From Lachnospiraceae bacterium (GTDB lineage Bacteria > Bacillota > Clostridia > Lachnospirales > Lachnospiraceae), in assembly GCA_017634455.1 (NCBI GenBank), contig JAGBNK010000036.1, forward strand, positions 1-64,000: DNA of 64,000 nucleotides, written 5' to 3'. The notes beneath the pieces were generated by a model that was not told the origin of the DNA, made no database searches, and saw nothing but the letters and a program-made list of their open reading frames with translations. A program made the position numbers and the translations under genes. Position 1 is the stretch's first letter; the number at the start of each line of letters is the position of its first letter. Below, one piece after another: positions 1 through 7,860 of the stretch.

Positions 1-87
1 ACGAATAACAGAGTGGCCAAATGCCGGGAACTGTTAAATCACACCCTTTTCAGATGCTGTCAGAAAAACAAATGTGATGGATGTTGA
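1..87 (+). CDS. 3' end of a Cys-rich protein (partial)
   Basis: Frame 1 is open from the window edge to a TGA at 85-87 and encodes 28 residues ending in a Cys-rich tail (FRCCQKNKCDGC). The Cys pairs suggest metal binding or a disulfide-rich end, but the family cannot be identified from so little. The other two forward frames close within the first 36 bases. The upstream part lies outside the window, so it is uncertain that this is coding. Confidence 0.35.
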   Translation, partial: TNNRVAKCRELLNHTLFRCCQKNKCDGC

Positions 88-148
88 GAAGAAAAGATGA
101 CATTTTTACTTCTTGACAAAAGTCACTTCATAACAGGAGGAGGGAATA

Positions 149-165
149 GTAATCAAAACGATTAC
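149..165. promoter_or_regulatory. palindrome upstream of small secreted protein gene
   Basis: GTAATC-N5-GATTAC is a perfect 6+6 inverted repeat 42 bases before the TTG start at 208. It lies downstream of a TTGACA at 113-118 that has no good -10 at normal spacing. It could be an operator, but no regulator is known. A strong Shine-Dalgarno-like run (AGGAGGAGGG) at about 137-144 is followed by no start codon. Confidence 0.3.
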
Positions 166-207
166 AAATTACATGTAAAAGCTTTTTGAAATGGAGGGTT
201 TTATTTA

Positions 208-591
208 TTGAAAAAAATAAGGAGAGTTTTTAGTTGTTTTTGCTTAATGCTTTTATTAATGAATAGCTTTACAGTAAGTGCAGAAGAACAGGTTAGAACC
301 CAGCAGCCGGTGGAACTTAATACTACAGAAGGATTAGATGCTTATATTCATTGGAATGATGATGGTAAAACTATTTATCTTGATGAGGGCGCTGCTAAAA
401 ATGTGGGGTACACAGATTCAGTAATTCAATATGTAGAAGGAAATATTGATAGAATGAATAGGTTGGTGGCAGAGGGCTATGAGATTGAAGAGGGGTACAC
501 AGTCACAGTTTATCCAGATTTGGCAGGCAAGAGAATGCTTAAGGCGAGTAAGGCGAATAATGTAAAGGGCATTACAACAATTATCAATTAG
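208..591 (+). CDS. small secreted protein, possible -1 frameshift product
   Basis: The product is a 127-residue exported protein of unknown function. It starts at TTG 208, nine bases after GGAGGG (193-198). Residues 1-25 form a signal peptide: basic KKIRR, a hydrophobic core and an SAEE cleavage region. The mature part is acidic, with no recognisable domain. The zero frame ends at TAG 589-591, but the -1 frame stays open to TAA 684-686 and encodes a sensible tail (HYNNYQLACNAASSGNGIV...). The frames join exactly at A AAG GGC (564-570), a textbook slippery heptamer, giving a 159-residue product. This is either programmed frameshifting or a single-base deletion. A small membrane protein gene follows closely. 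Confidence 0.6.
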   Translation: MKKIRRVFSCFCLMLLLMNSFTVSAEEQVRTQQPVELNTTEGLDAYIHWNDDGKTIYLDEGAAKNVGYTDSVIQYVEGNIDRMNRLVAEGYEIEEGYTVTVYPDLAGKRMLKASKANNVKGITTIIN

Positions 592-703
592 CATGTAATG
601 CTGCGTCATCAGGAAATGGAATAGTAATTCATCAAGTTTATTATGAAAATGATGGCACAACACATCAGATGTTTTATTCGCAATAATAAGAGGTGTATGT
701 TTG

Positions 704-1066
704 ATGAAAAAATTATTTATGATAATTATTAGCATTATAAGTGATTTGGCTTTACTTATTGTTTGTCCAGGATATTTAGATTTTATTCGTGATATATCAA
801 ACTATAATAAGATATTAGTGGTTGCTATTATTATATCAATACTTTTTCATGTTTATAGGCTTACTATATTTAGCACGGGGATATATAAACAAAACCAATA
901 TAGACTTGTTATGACGATTGTTCTGGTGCTGGCTTTGGTATCCACGATAATAGCCGATAGGACAATAGTATGGAAATCAATCCAACAAATGTTATGGGTA
1001 GGCATGCTTTATAGCGAGGGAATGGTATTAAGAGATAAATATAATGTGGTGATAAAATTTGATTAA
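704..1066 (+). CDS. small membrane protein, unknown function
   Basis: The product has 120 residues from ATG 704; a TTG at 701 is also in frame. AGAGG at 689-693 fits either start. Three hydrophobic segments are visible, at about residues 4-25, 38-57 and 67-88. They are followed by a polar tail, so this is probably an integral membrane protein. It follows the secreted protein gene by under 20 bases if that gene is read through its frameshift, so the two may be co-transcribed and could act as a pair. No family was recognised. Confidence 0.6.
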   Translation: MKKLFMIIISIISDLALLIVCPGYLDFIRDISNYNKILVVAIIISILFHVYRLTIFSTGIYKQNQYRLVMTIVLVLALVSTIIADRTIVWKSIQQMLWVGMLYSEGMVLRDKYNVVIKFD

Positions 1067-1071
1067 TAAAA

Positions 1072-1119
1072 AACAGGAGTTAATTGATGTGATATCAATT
1101 AACTCCTGTTATATTTTTG
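1072..1119. terminator. bidirectional rho-independent terminator
   Basis: A perfect 17-bp stem (arms 1072-1088 and 1094-1110) with a 5-base loop is flanked by an A-run on the left and TTTTT on the right. It therefore works for the membrane protein gene on the plus strand and the ABC-F gene on the minus strand, which converge here. Confidence 0.9.
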
Positions 1120-1165
1120 CTCTGATTTAGGAACTGTTGTTTAGATAATAACTCGGTTATGACGA

Positions 1166-2800
1166 TTAGTCCTCATCATCAGACTTTACATCATATACAG
1201 TTCTCTTACGAGCCATCTCATCGCTCTCGAGGTACTCGTCATAAGTAGACATCTTATCCACGATAGTTCCATTTGGCAAAATCTCAATAATTCTATTTGC
1301 AGTTGTTTCCACAATCTGGTGATCTCTAGAAGAGAAGAGAAGTACACCAGGGAACTTGATGAGTCCGTTGTTAAGGGCTGTGATTGACTCCATATCCAAG
1401 TGGTCAGTAGGCTCGTCGAGAATCAATACATTTGAACCTTCAATCATCATACGAGAGAGAAGTACACGAACTTTTTCTCCTCCTGATAATACTTTCATTT
1501 TCTTCACACCATCTTCTCCGGCGAAAAGCATTCTGCCCAGGAAGCCGCGAACATATGTAGCGTCCTTAATCTCAGAGAACTGAGTCAACCAATCGACAAT
1601 TATTAAATCATTATCGAATATCTTGGTATTATCCTTTGGAAAATATGACTGAGATGTTGTGACACCCCATTTGTATTCACCTTCATCCGGCTCCATTTCA
1701 CCAGCAAGAATCTGGAATAATACAGTCTTGGCAGCTTCATTTGCTCCGACAAATGCAACCTTGTCATCGTGATTTAATGTGAAGCTGATATTGTCTAGTA
1801 TTTTTATACCATCGATTGTCTTGGATAAAACTTCAACAGAAAGTACTTCGTTTCCGATATCTCGATTTGGTCTGAAATCGATATATGGATATTTACGACT
1901 TGATGGCTTGATGTCATCAAGTTCAATCTTTTCCAAAGCACGTTTTCTTGAAGTTGCCTGCTTAGATTTAGAAGCATTTGCCGAGAAACGCTGGATGAAG
2001 TCCTGCAATTCCTTGATTTGTTCTTCCTTCTTTTTGTTGGCTTCTTTACGTTGCTTGATAATCAGCTGGCTTGACTCATACCAGAAGTCGTAGTTGCCGG
2101 CAAAGAGCTGAATTTTGCCATAGTCGATATCTGCAATCTGAGTACATACCTTGTTCAGGAAATATCTGTCATGTGATACAACAATTACAGTATTCTCGAA
2201 GTTGATGAGGAATTCTTCCAACCATGCAATAGCATCTAAATCCAAGTGGTTAGTAGGCTCATCAAGAAGCAGGATGTCAGGGTTTCCGAAAAGTGCTCTA
2301 GCAAGAAGAACCTTGACCTTCTCTGCACCAGTGAGGTCACCCATGAGAGTGTAGTGGATAGATGTGTCGATTCCAAGACCATTTAACATAGTAGCAGCAT
2401 CAGACTCAGCATTCCATCCGTCCATCTCTGCAAATTCTGCTTCGAGTTCAGCAGCGCGAACACCATCTTCATCTGAGAAATCTTCCTTCATGTAGATGGC
2501 TTCTTTCTCTTTCATAATATCATAGAGCTTCTTGTTTCCCATGATTACAGTATCGAGAGCAGTGAACTCATCATATTTGAAGTGGTCCTGCTCCAAAACT
2601 GACAATCTCTGTCCAGGAGTGATGATTACTTCGCCGTTAGTTGGCTCGATAACACCTGATAAAATTTTGAGAAATGTTGATTTACCGGCACCATTTGCAC
2701 CAATAAGTCCGTAGCAGTTACCTTCTGTGAATTTTACATTTACATCTTCGAATAAGGCCTTTTTGCCAAAACGAAGAGCAACATTACTTGCTTGAATCAT
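1166..2800 (-). CDS. ABC-F family ATPase (YkpA/YbiT type)
   Basis: This is a soluble ABC-F protein of 544 residues, a normal family length. Such proteins bind the ribosomal E site and affect translation or antibiotic resistance; no membrane segment is present. The first ATPase domain has Walker A GANGAGKS (34-41), the altered signature LTGAEK and Walker B LLLLDEPTNHLD. A charged linker rich in K/E follows at about 245-295. The second domain has a degenerate Walker A (GANEAAKT, about residue 355), a good LSGGEK signature and LILDEPTDHLD. To my knowledge these degenerate sites are usual in the YkpA/YbiT subgroup and do not indicate a broken gene. The start has GAGGTG five bases upstream. The gene is monocistronic and ends at the bidirectional terminator. 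Confidence 0.93.
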   Translation of the reverse strand: MIQASNVALRFGKKALFEDVNVKFTEGNCYGLIGANGAGKSTFLKILSGVIEPTNGEVIITPGQRLSVLEQDHFKYDEFTALDTVIMGNKKLYDIMKEKEAIYMKEDFSDEDGVRAAELEAEFAEMDGWNAESDAATMLNGLGIDTSIHYTLMGDLTGAEKVKVLLARALFGNPDILLLDEPTNHLDLDAIAWLEEFLINFENTVIVVSHDRYFLNKVCTQIADIDYGKIQLFAGNYDFWYESSQLIIKQRKEANKKKEEQIKELQDFIQRFSANASKSKQATSRKRALEKIELDDIKPSSRKYPYIDFRPNRDIGNEVLSVEVLSKTIDGIKILDNISFTLNHDDKVAFVGANEAAKTVLFQILAGEMEPDEGEYKWGVTTSQSYFPKDNTKIFDNDLIIVDWLTQFSEIKDATYVRGFLGRMLFAGEDGVKKMKVLSGGEKVRVLLSRMMIEGSNVLILDEPTDHLDMESITALNNGLIKFPGVLLFSSRDHQIVETTANRIIEILPNGTIVDKMSTYDEYLESDEMARKRTVYDVKSDDED

Positions 2801-2915
2801 TTTTCACCTCATTAATTTATTATAATTTGTTAGCTGTTCATAAGTTGATATGTTATTTACCCTCGTGGGGAAATGTTTCTACTTATATAAATACGCACAT
2901 AGACGCATCGCTTCT

Positions 2916-2943
2916 ATTTTATACTATATTTGTAATTTTACAA
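2916..2943 (-). promoter_or_regulatory. putative promoter of the ABC-F gene
   Basis: On the minus strand TTGTAA (2938-2943), a 16-base spacer and TAAAAT (2916-2921) give a sigma-A-like promoter about 115 bases before the ABC-F start. That leaves an untranslated leader of about 110 bases. ABC-F genes often carry attenuating leaders, but no specific structure was found here. Confidence 0.4.
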
Positions 2944-3044
2944 GTATGCTTATACATTTTCCATAAAAAATGTACTTGATTTTGAACAGATACAGATATT
3001 GATTTTTGGGTATAGAATAACTAGAATTAAATCTAGAGCATCAC

Positions 3045-3094
3045 GCGCTTATAGGGCTTTTTATGCCCTAAAATAAGCGCTTAATGTGTTTTTT
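3045..3094 (+). terminator. terminator-like hairpin in the nifJ leader
   Basis: GCGCTTA-t-AGGGC (3045-3057) pairs with GCCCT-aaaa-TAAGCGC (3065-3080), followed by a T-rich run ending in TTTTTT (3089-3094). It lies 34 bases before the nifJ start. No plus-strand gene lies upstream for it to end, so it may be an attenuator in the nifJ leader. The rest of 2801-3127 holds only the ABC-F promoter region. Confidence 0.6.
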
Positions 3095-3127
3095 AGTAAA
3101 AGGATTCTATATTAGGAGGAAATTAAC

Positions 3128-6100
3128 ATGAAGAGATCTATGAAGACCATGGATGGAAACCATGCTGCTGCACATGCTTCTTATGCATTTACAGATGTAG
3201 CAGCTATCTATCCAATCACTCCTTCATCTGTTATGGCTGAAGCTACAGATGAATGGGCTACAGCTGGACGCAAGAATATTTTCGGACAGCCTGTACAGGT
3301 TACAGAAATGCAGTCAGAGGCTGGTGCTGCAGGAACTGTTCACGGTTCACTTACAGCTGGTGCTTTGACAACAACTTACACAGCATCACAGGGATTATTA
3401 CTTATGATTCCTAACCTTTACAAAATTGCTGGTGAGAGATTACCAGGTGTATTTAACGTATCAGCTCGTTGTGTAGCTTCACACGCATTAAATATTTTCG
3501 GTGATCACTCAGATGTATACGCTTGCCGTCAGACAGGTGTTGCAATGCTTTGTGAGTCATCAGTTCAGGAAGTTATGGACTTGACACCAGTTGCTCATAT
3601 GGCAGCTATCGAGGGTAGACTTCCATTCATCAACTTCTTTGATGGATTTAGAACATCTCATGAAATCCAGAAGATTGAGACATGGGATTATGAAGACCTT
3701 AAGGATATGGTAAATATGGATGCAATCGATGCATTCCGTGCAAACGCATTGAATCCAAACCATCCACAGGAATTAGGTTCTGCTCAGAACCCTGACATCT
3801 TCTTCCAGTCAAGAGAAGCTTGTAATACAGCTTATGACGAGATGCCAGCAGTTGTTCAGAAGTACATGGACAAGGTAAATGAGAAAATTGGTACAGATTA
3901 CAAGTTATTCAACTACTATGGTGCTCCAGATGCAGAGAGCGTAATCATCGCTATGGGTTCTGTATGTGAGACAATCGATGAGACAATTGATTACTTAGTA
4001 GCAAAGGGACAGAAGGTCGGTGTTGTAAAGGTTCGCCTCTACAGACCATTCGTAAAGGAAGCCCTTATCGAAGCTATTCCAGATTCTGTTAAGAGAATCT
4101 CTGTATTAGATAGAACAAAGGAGCCAGGATCACTTGGTGAGCCACTTTACTTAGATGTTGTTGCAGCTCTCAAGGGTTCTAAGTTTGATTCAGTTAAGAT
4201 CAGAAGCGGACGTTATGGTCTTGGATCAAAGGATACAACTCCTGGACAGATTATTGCTGTATTTAACAACGAAGAGAAGGATCGTTTCACAATCGGTATT
4301 ATCGATGATGTAACAAATCTTTCACTTGAGATTAAAGAGAATCCTGTTACTACTCCAGAAGGAACAACAAACTGTAAGTTCTGGGGACTTGGTGCTGACG
4401 GTACTGTTGGTGCTAACAAGAACTCTATCAAGATTATCGGTGATAACACAGATATGTACGCTCAGGCTTACTTCGACTATGATTCAAAGAAGTCAGGTGG
4501 TGTTACAATTTCTCACTTGAGATTTGGTCATACACCAATTCGTTCTACATATCTTATTTCACAGGCTAACTTCGTAGCATGTCACTGTACAGCATACATC
4601 TACAAGTACAACATGGTTCAGGATCTTGTACCAGGTGGTACATTCCTCTTCAATACACAGTGGTCTGTAGATGAGTTGGATGAGAAGTTGCCAGGACAGG
4701 TTAAGAGATACATCGCTGAGAACAATATCCAGTTCTACATCATTGATGGTGTTAAGATTGGTAAGGAAATCGGTCTTGGAAAGAGAATTAATACTGTACT
4801 TCAGTCAGCATTCTTCTCACTTACAAAGCTTATCCCTGAGGAGCAGGTTATCCAGTTAATGAAGGATGCTGCTACAAAGTCATATGCTGCAAAGGGTGAT
4901 GACATTGTTAAGATGAACCATGACGCTATTGATGCTGGTGCTACAGCTTATGTTAAGGTTGAAGTTCCAGAGTCATGGAAGAACTGCCCAGATGATGATT
5001 ACACAAGAGAAATCAAGGGTGACCGTCAGGATGCTATTGATTTCGTTAAGGATATCCAGACAAAGGTTAACGGACAGCAGGGTAATACAATTCCTGTATC
5101 TGTTGTTAAGAAGTATGAGACAGGTAATACACCTTCTGGTACAGCTGCATTCGAGAAGCGTGGTGTTGCAACTGACGTTCCTGTATGGGATGCTACAAAG
5201 TGTATCGAGTGTAACCAGTGTTCATACGTATGTCCACATGCTGCAATCAGACCTGTAGCTCTTACAGAGGCTGAGGATGCTGCTAAGCCAGCAGGTATGG
5301 AGACAAAGCCACTCAACATGATGCCAGAGTACAAGTTCGCTGTAGTTATTTCTGCATTCGACTGTACAGGATGTGGCTCTTGTGCAAATGTATGTCCTGA
5401 TAAGGTTCAGGCTATCACAATGAAGTCATTCGAAGAGAACGAAGACGAGCAGGCATACTTCGACTATGCTGTATCACTTCCAGACAAGGAAGATGTTATT
5501 GAGAAGTTCAAGCTCACTTCTGTAAAGGGATCTCAGTTCCGTCAGCCACTTCTTGAGTTCTCAGGAGCTTGTGGTGGATGTGGAGAGACTCCATACGCTA
5601 AGTTGATTACACAGTTGTTCGGTGACAGAATGTACATCGCAAATGCTACAGGATGTTCATCAATCTGGGGTAACTCATCACCATCTACACCTTACACAGT
5701 AAACAAGGCAGGACATGGTCCAGCTTGGTCTAACTCACTCTTTGAGGATGCTGCTGAGTTCGGTTATGGTATGTTACTTGCACAGAGAGCAATCAGAGAT
5801 CGTCTTTCTGATGAGCTTTCAGAAATCAAAGACAACACATCTAGCGCTGATGTAAAGGCTGCTATCGATGAGTGGAAAGATACATTTGCTTCAGGTGTTA
5901 CAAATGGTATCGCTACAGATAAGCTTGTTGCTGCTCTTGAGGCAGAAGGAAGCGACGCTGCTAAGGCAGTATTGAAGGAAAAGGATTACCTTGCTAAGAA
6001 GTCACAGTGGATCTTCGGTGGTGACGGATGGGCATACGACATCGGATTCGGTGGTGTTGACCATGTTCTCGCATCAGGTAAGGATATCAACGTAATGGTA

Positions 6101-6661
6101 TTCGATACAGAGGTTTACTCTAACACAGGTGGACAGTCTTCTAAGTCTACACCAGTTGGTGCTATCGCTCAGTTCGCTGCAGGCGGTAAAGAGACAAAGA
6201 AGAAGGATCTAGCTGGTATTGCAATGTCATACGGTTATGTATATGTAGCACACATCTCAATGGGTGCTGATATGAACCAGACAGTAAAGGCTCTTGCAGA
6301 AGCTGAGGCTTATCCAGGACCATCACTTATCATTGCATACGCTCCATGTATCAACCATGGTATCAAGAAGGGAATGAGCAAGGCTCAGACAGAAGAGAAG
6401 CTTGCTGTTGAGTCAGGATACTGGTTCAACTTCCGTTACAACCCAGCACTTAAGGTTGAAGGAAAGGATGCATTCTCACTTGATTCAAAGGCACCTGCAT
6501 TTGATCAGTACGAAGGATTCCTTAAGGGAGAGAACAGATATGCTTCACTTGCTAAGTTCAATCCTACAAGAGCTGCTGAATTGTTCGCTAAGTCAGAGCA
6601 GAATGCTCAGGAAAGATATGCTTACTTACAGAAGTTAGTAAATCTTTACAAGGCTGACTAA
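3128..6661 (+). CDS. nifJ: pyruvate:ferredoxin (flavodoxin) oxidoreductase
   Basis: This cytoplasmic enzyme converts pyruvate and CoA to acetyl-CoA and CO2 and reduces ferredoxin; it is the central step of anaerobic pyruvate fermentation. At 1177 residues it is a full-length single-chain PFOR. Domain order: pyrimidine-binding domain with YPITPSSVMAE near residue 30; gamma domain around 420-630; two 4Fe-4S ferredoxin motifs (CIECNQCSYVCP near 690 and CTGCGSCANVCP near 745); and the TPP domain with ACGGCGETPYAK near 820, ATGCSSIWG near 840 and GDGWAYDIGFGG near 965. Start ATG 3128 follows AGGAGG at 3114-3119. It is a single-gene unit behind a leader hairpin, with a strong terminator after it. 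Codon use is highly biased (AAG, ACA, GCT), fitting high expression. Confidence 0.98.
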   Translation: MKRSMKTMDGNHAAAHASYAFTDVAAIYPITPSSVMAEATDEWATAGRKNIFGQPVQVTEMQSEAGAAGTVHGSLTAGALTTTYTASQGLLLMIPNLYKIAGERLPGVFNVSARCVASHALNIFGDHSDVYACRQTGVAMLCESSVQEVMDLTPVAHMAAIEGRLPFINFFDGFRTSHEIQKIETWDYEDLKDMVNMDAIDAFRANALNPNHPQELGSAQNPDIFFQSREACNTAYDEMPAVVQKYMDKVNEKIGTDYKLFNYYGAPDAESVIIAMGSVCETIDETIDYLVAKGQKVGVVKVRLYRPFVKEALIEAIPDSVKRISVLDRTKEPGSLGEPLYLDVVAALKGSKFDSVKIRSGRYGLGSKDTTPGQIIAVFNNEEKDRFTIGIIDDVTNLSLEIKENPVTTPEGTTNCKFWGLGADGTVGANKNSIKIIGDNTDMYAQAYFDYDSKKSGGVTISHLRFGHTPIRSTYLISQANFVACHCTAYIYKYNMVQDLVPGGTFLFNTQWSVDELDEKLPGQVKRYIAENNIQFYIIDGVKIGKEIGLGKRINTVLQSAFFSLTKLIPEEQVIQLMKDAATKSYAAKGDDIVKMNHDAIDAGATAYVKVEVPESWKNCPDDDYTREIKGDRQDAIDFVKDIQTKVNGQQGNTIPVSVVKKYETGNTPSGTAAFEKRGVATDVPVWDATKCIECNQCSYVCPHAAIRPVALTEAEDAAKPAGMETKPLNMMPEYKFAVVISAFDCTGCGSCANVCPDKVQAITMKSFEENEDEQAYFDYAVSLPDKEDVIEKFKLTSVKGSQFRQPLLEFSGACGGCGETPYAKLITQLFGDRMYIANATGCSSIWGNSSPSTPYTVNKAGHGPAWSNSLFEDAAEFGYGMLLAQRAIRDRLSDELSEIKDNTSSADVKAAIDEWKDTFASGVTNGIATDKLVAALEAEGSDAAKAVLKEKDYLAKKSQWIFGGDGWAYDIGFGGVDHVLASGKDINVMVFDTEVYSNTGGQSSKSTPVGAIAQFAAGGKETKKKDLAGIAMSYGYVYVAHISMGADMNQTVKALAEAEAYPGPSLIIAYAPCINHGIKKGMSKAQTEEKLAVESGYWFNFRYNPALKVEGKDAFSLDSKAPAFDQYEGFLKGENRYASLAKFNPTRAAELFAKSEQNAQERYAYLQKLVNLYKAD

Positions 6662-6750
6662 TTCGAGGCTGATTAACTGAATAAATACCAGTTAATTTTG
6701 GGCTGGTGTGAATCAGGAAAATTAAATTAAATCTCAGTAATGAGATATTA

Positions 6751-6783
6751 GAACCCGTCACTTTGGTGGCGGGTTCTTTTTTG
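6751..6783 (+). terminator. nifJ rho-independent terminator
   Basis: GAACCCG-t-CAC pairs with GTG-g-CGGGTTC around a TTTG loop (6751-6776), followed by TTTTTT. It lies about 90 bases after the nifJ stop. Confidence 0.9.
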
Positions 6784-6793
6784 CAATAATCAA

Positions 6794-7384
6794 TCAATTT
6801 ATCTGACGCTGGAAGATGTGAAGCAATGAGCTAGATATCAGATACGTCTGTAACAGTGATAATCTCTTAATTTATCTGCCGCTGGAAGATGTGAACCATT
6901 GATAATACGGATAATTCAACAAAAGAAGAAATTGTCTGTGCTTCTAGCTCCTAACAATTAAGCGATACGGTTGTAATCAGCAAAATTGTTAATTCCAACT
7001 GTATTTCTAGAGTGGATCTATGTTAAGATACGGCTGTAATTAGTAAAATTGTTAATTTCAACTGTATTCCGACAGAGAATCCAAGTTAAGATACGGCTGT
7101 AATCAGTATAATTGTAAATTATAACTGTATTTCGAGAGAAAATCCAGGTTGAGATACGGCTGTAATTAGTTAATTAGAAGAATTTATCCGTACTGTATCT
7201 AGAGGAAGGAACAGAAATACGGGTGTATCAGTGATAATCCCACAATTTATCTGCCCCTAGAAGATGTGAACCATTGATAATGCGGATAATTCAATAAAAG
7301 AAGAAGAAATTGTCTGTGCTTCTAGCTCCTAACAATTAAGCGATACGGCTGTAATCAGTAGAATTGTTAATTCCAACTGTATTC
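6794..7384. repeat. palindromic tandem repeat array (63-bp units plus duplicated block)
   Basis: Four units beginning GATACGG(C/T)TGTAAT start at 6964, 7027, 7090 and 7153, exactly 63 bases apart. A fifth starts at 7342. Within each, ATACGGCTGTAAT pairs imperfectly with the segment ending in AACTGTAT, so each 40-46 base core can form a hairpin. A larger block (about 6843-7006, about 164 bases) recurs at about 7217-7384, and a third fragment of it lies at 6794-6833. No convincing ORF or promoter is seen. Related sequences (AGAAGAA, TCCGTA, TACGGCTGTAAT) recur at 25.8-26.1 kb, so this is a dispersed family in this genome. I take it to be a REP/MITE-like non-coding element; a role in RNA processing is possible. 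Confidence 0.75.
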
Positions 7385-7420
7385 CGATAGAGAATTAAAC
7401 TGGAAAACTGAAAAAACCTG

Positions 7421-7449
7421 TTGACACAAACCTGAAAAAGTAATAAAAT
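7421..7449 (+). promoter_or_regulatory. promoter of the T-box leader and trpXYZ
   Basis: A consensus -35 TTGACA (7421-7426), a 17-base spacer and -10 TAAAAT (7444-7449) predict a transcript start near 7456. This is just before the first T-box elements. Confidence 0.75.
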
Positions 7450-7465
7450 TTTAGCAAGTTAAAAC

Positions 7466-7797
7466 TTTAAACCGTTGATTGAGAAGAGTAGTCAATACAG
7501 AGTGTACGACAGAGAGAGTTGCAGATGGTGGGATTGCAGCACGGTTGCTTATTGATGAATGGGCTCATGAGGGTGGAGAGAACGATTTTGCTTCGGTTAA
7601 GTCAATTTTGATTGAGTGTGATTAGATAACAACTTGATTGAAAGAGCATAATCTAGTAATGTCCAACGTTAGGCTCGCGTTAAGAGCTAATCATGTGATA
7701 GCATGAGATGAGGTGCGTATCGATTGATACGAATTTAGGTGGTACCGCAAGAGCATTTGCTCCTGTCCTAAAGAAATTTAGGATAGGAGTTTTTTTA
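7466..7797 (+). ncRNA. T-box riboswitch leader, tryptophan specifier
   Basis: The leader has the hallmarks of a T-box. An AGTA motif lies near 7487 and a Stem I region with AGAGAG and GGTGGGATTGCAG at about 7510-7540. The conserved T-box AGGTGGTACCGC lies at 7737-7748. A terminator at 7760-7789 (CTCCTGTCCTAAA paired with TTTAGGATAGGAG) is followed by TTTTTTT. The T-box bases compete with the terminator stem for pairing, as in known leaders. The probable specifier codon is TGG at 7560-7562 in GATGAATGGGCTC, that is tryptophan. Uncharged tRNA-Trp would then stabilise the antiterminator and switch on the downstream transporter. The specifier was assigned by motif context, not by folding software. 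Confidence 0.88.
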
Positions 7798-7860
7798 TTT
7801 GTCAGACTCCTATACCCGCTCATGAAAACAAACAGTTTCAAGAAAAGAGAGGTAAAGAAA

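Noticed and set aside
137..207. Start of a gene after the strong AGGAGG at about 137-144
   Set aside because: No start codon lies at usable distance; the next ATG (about 172) is followed at once by TAA.
1166..2800. Degenerate second Walker A and altered first signature taken as signs of a dead ABC-F gene
   Set aside because: The same changes are, to my knowledge, normal in the YkpA/YbiT subgroup, and the frame is intact.
6964..7215. 63-bp repeat array considered as CRISPR
   Set aside because: Whole units are similar and contiguous; there are no unique spacers between short identical repeats, and no cas genes are present.
7708..7860. Longer N-terminus for TrpX
   Set aside because: The extra codons run through the T-box and its terminator; the signal peptide and ribosome site both point to ATG 7861.
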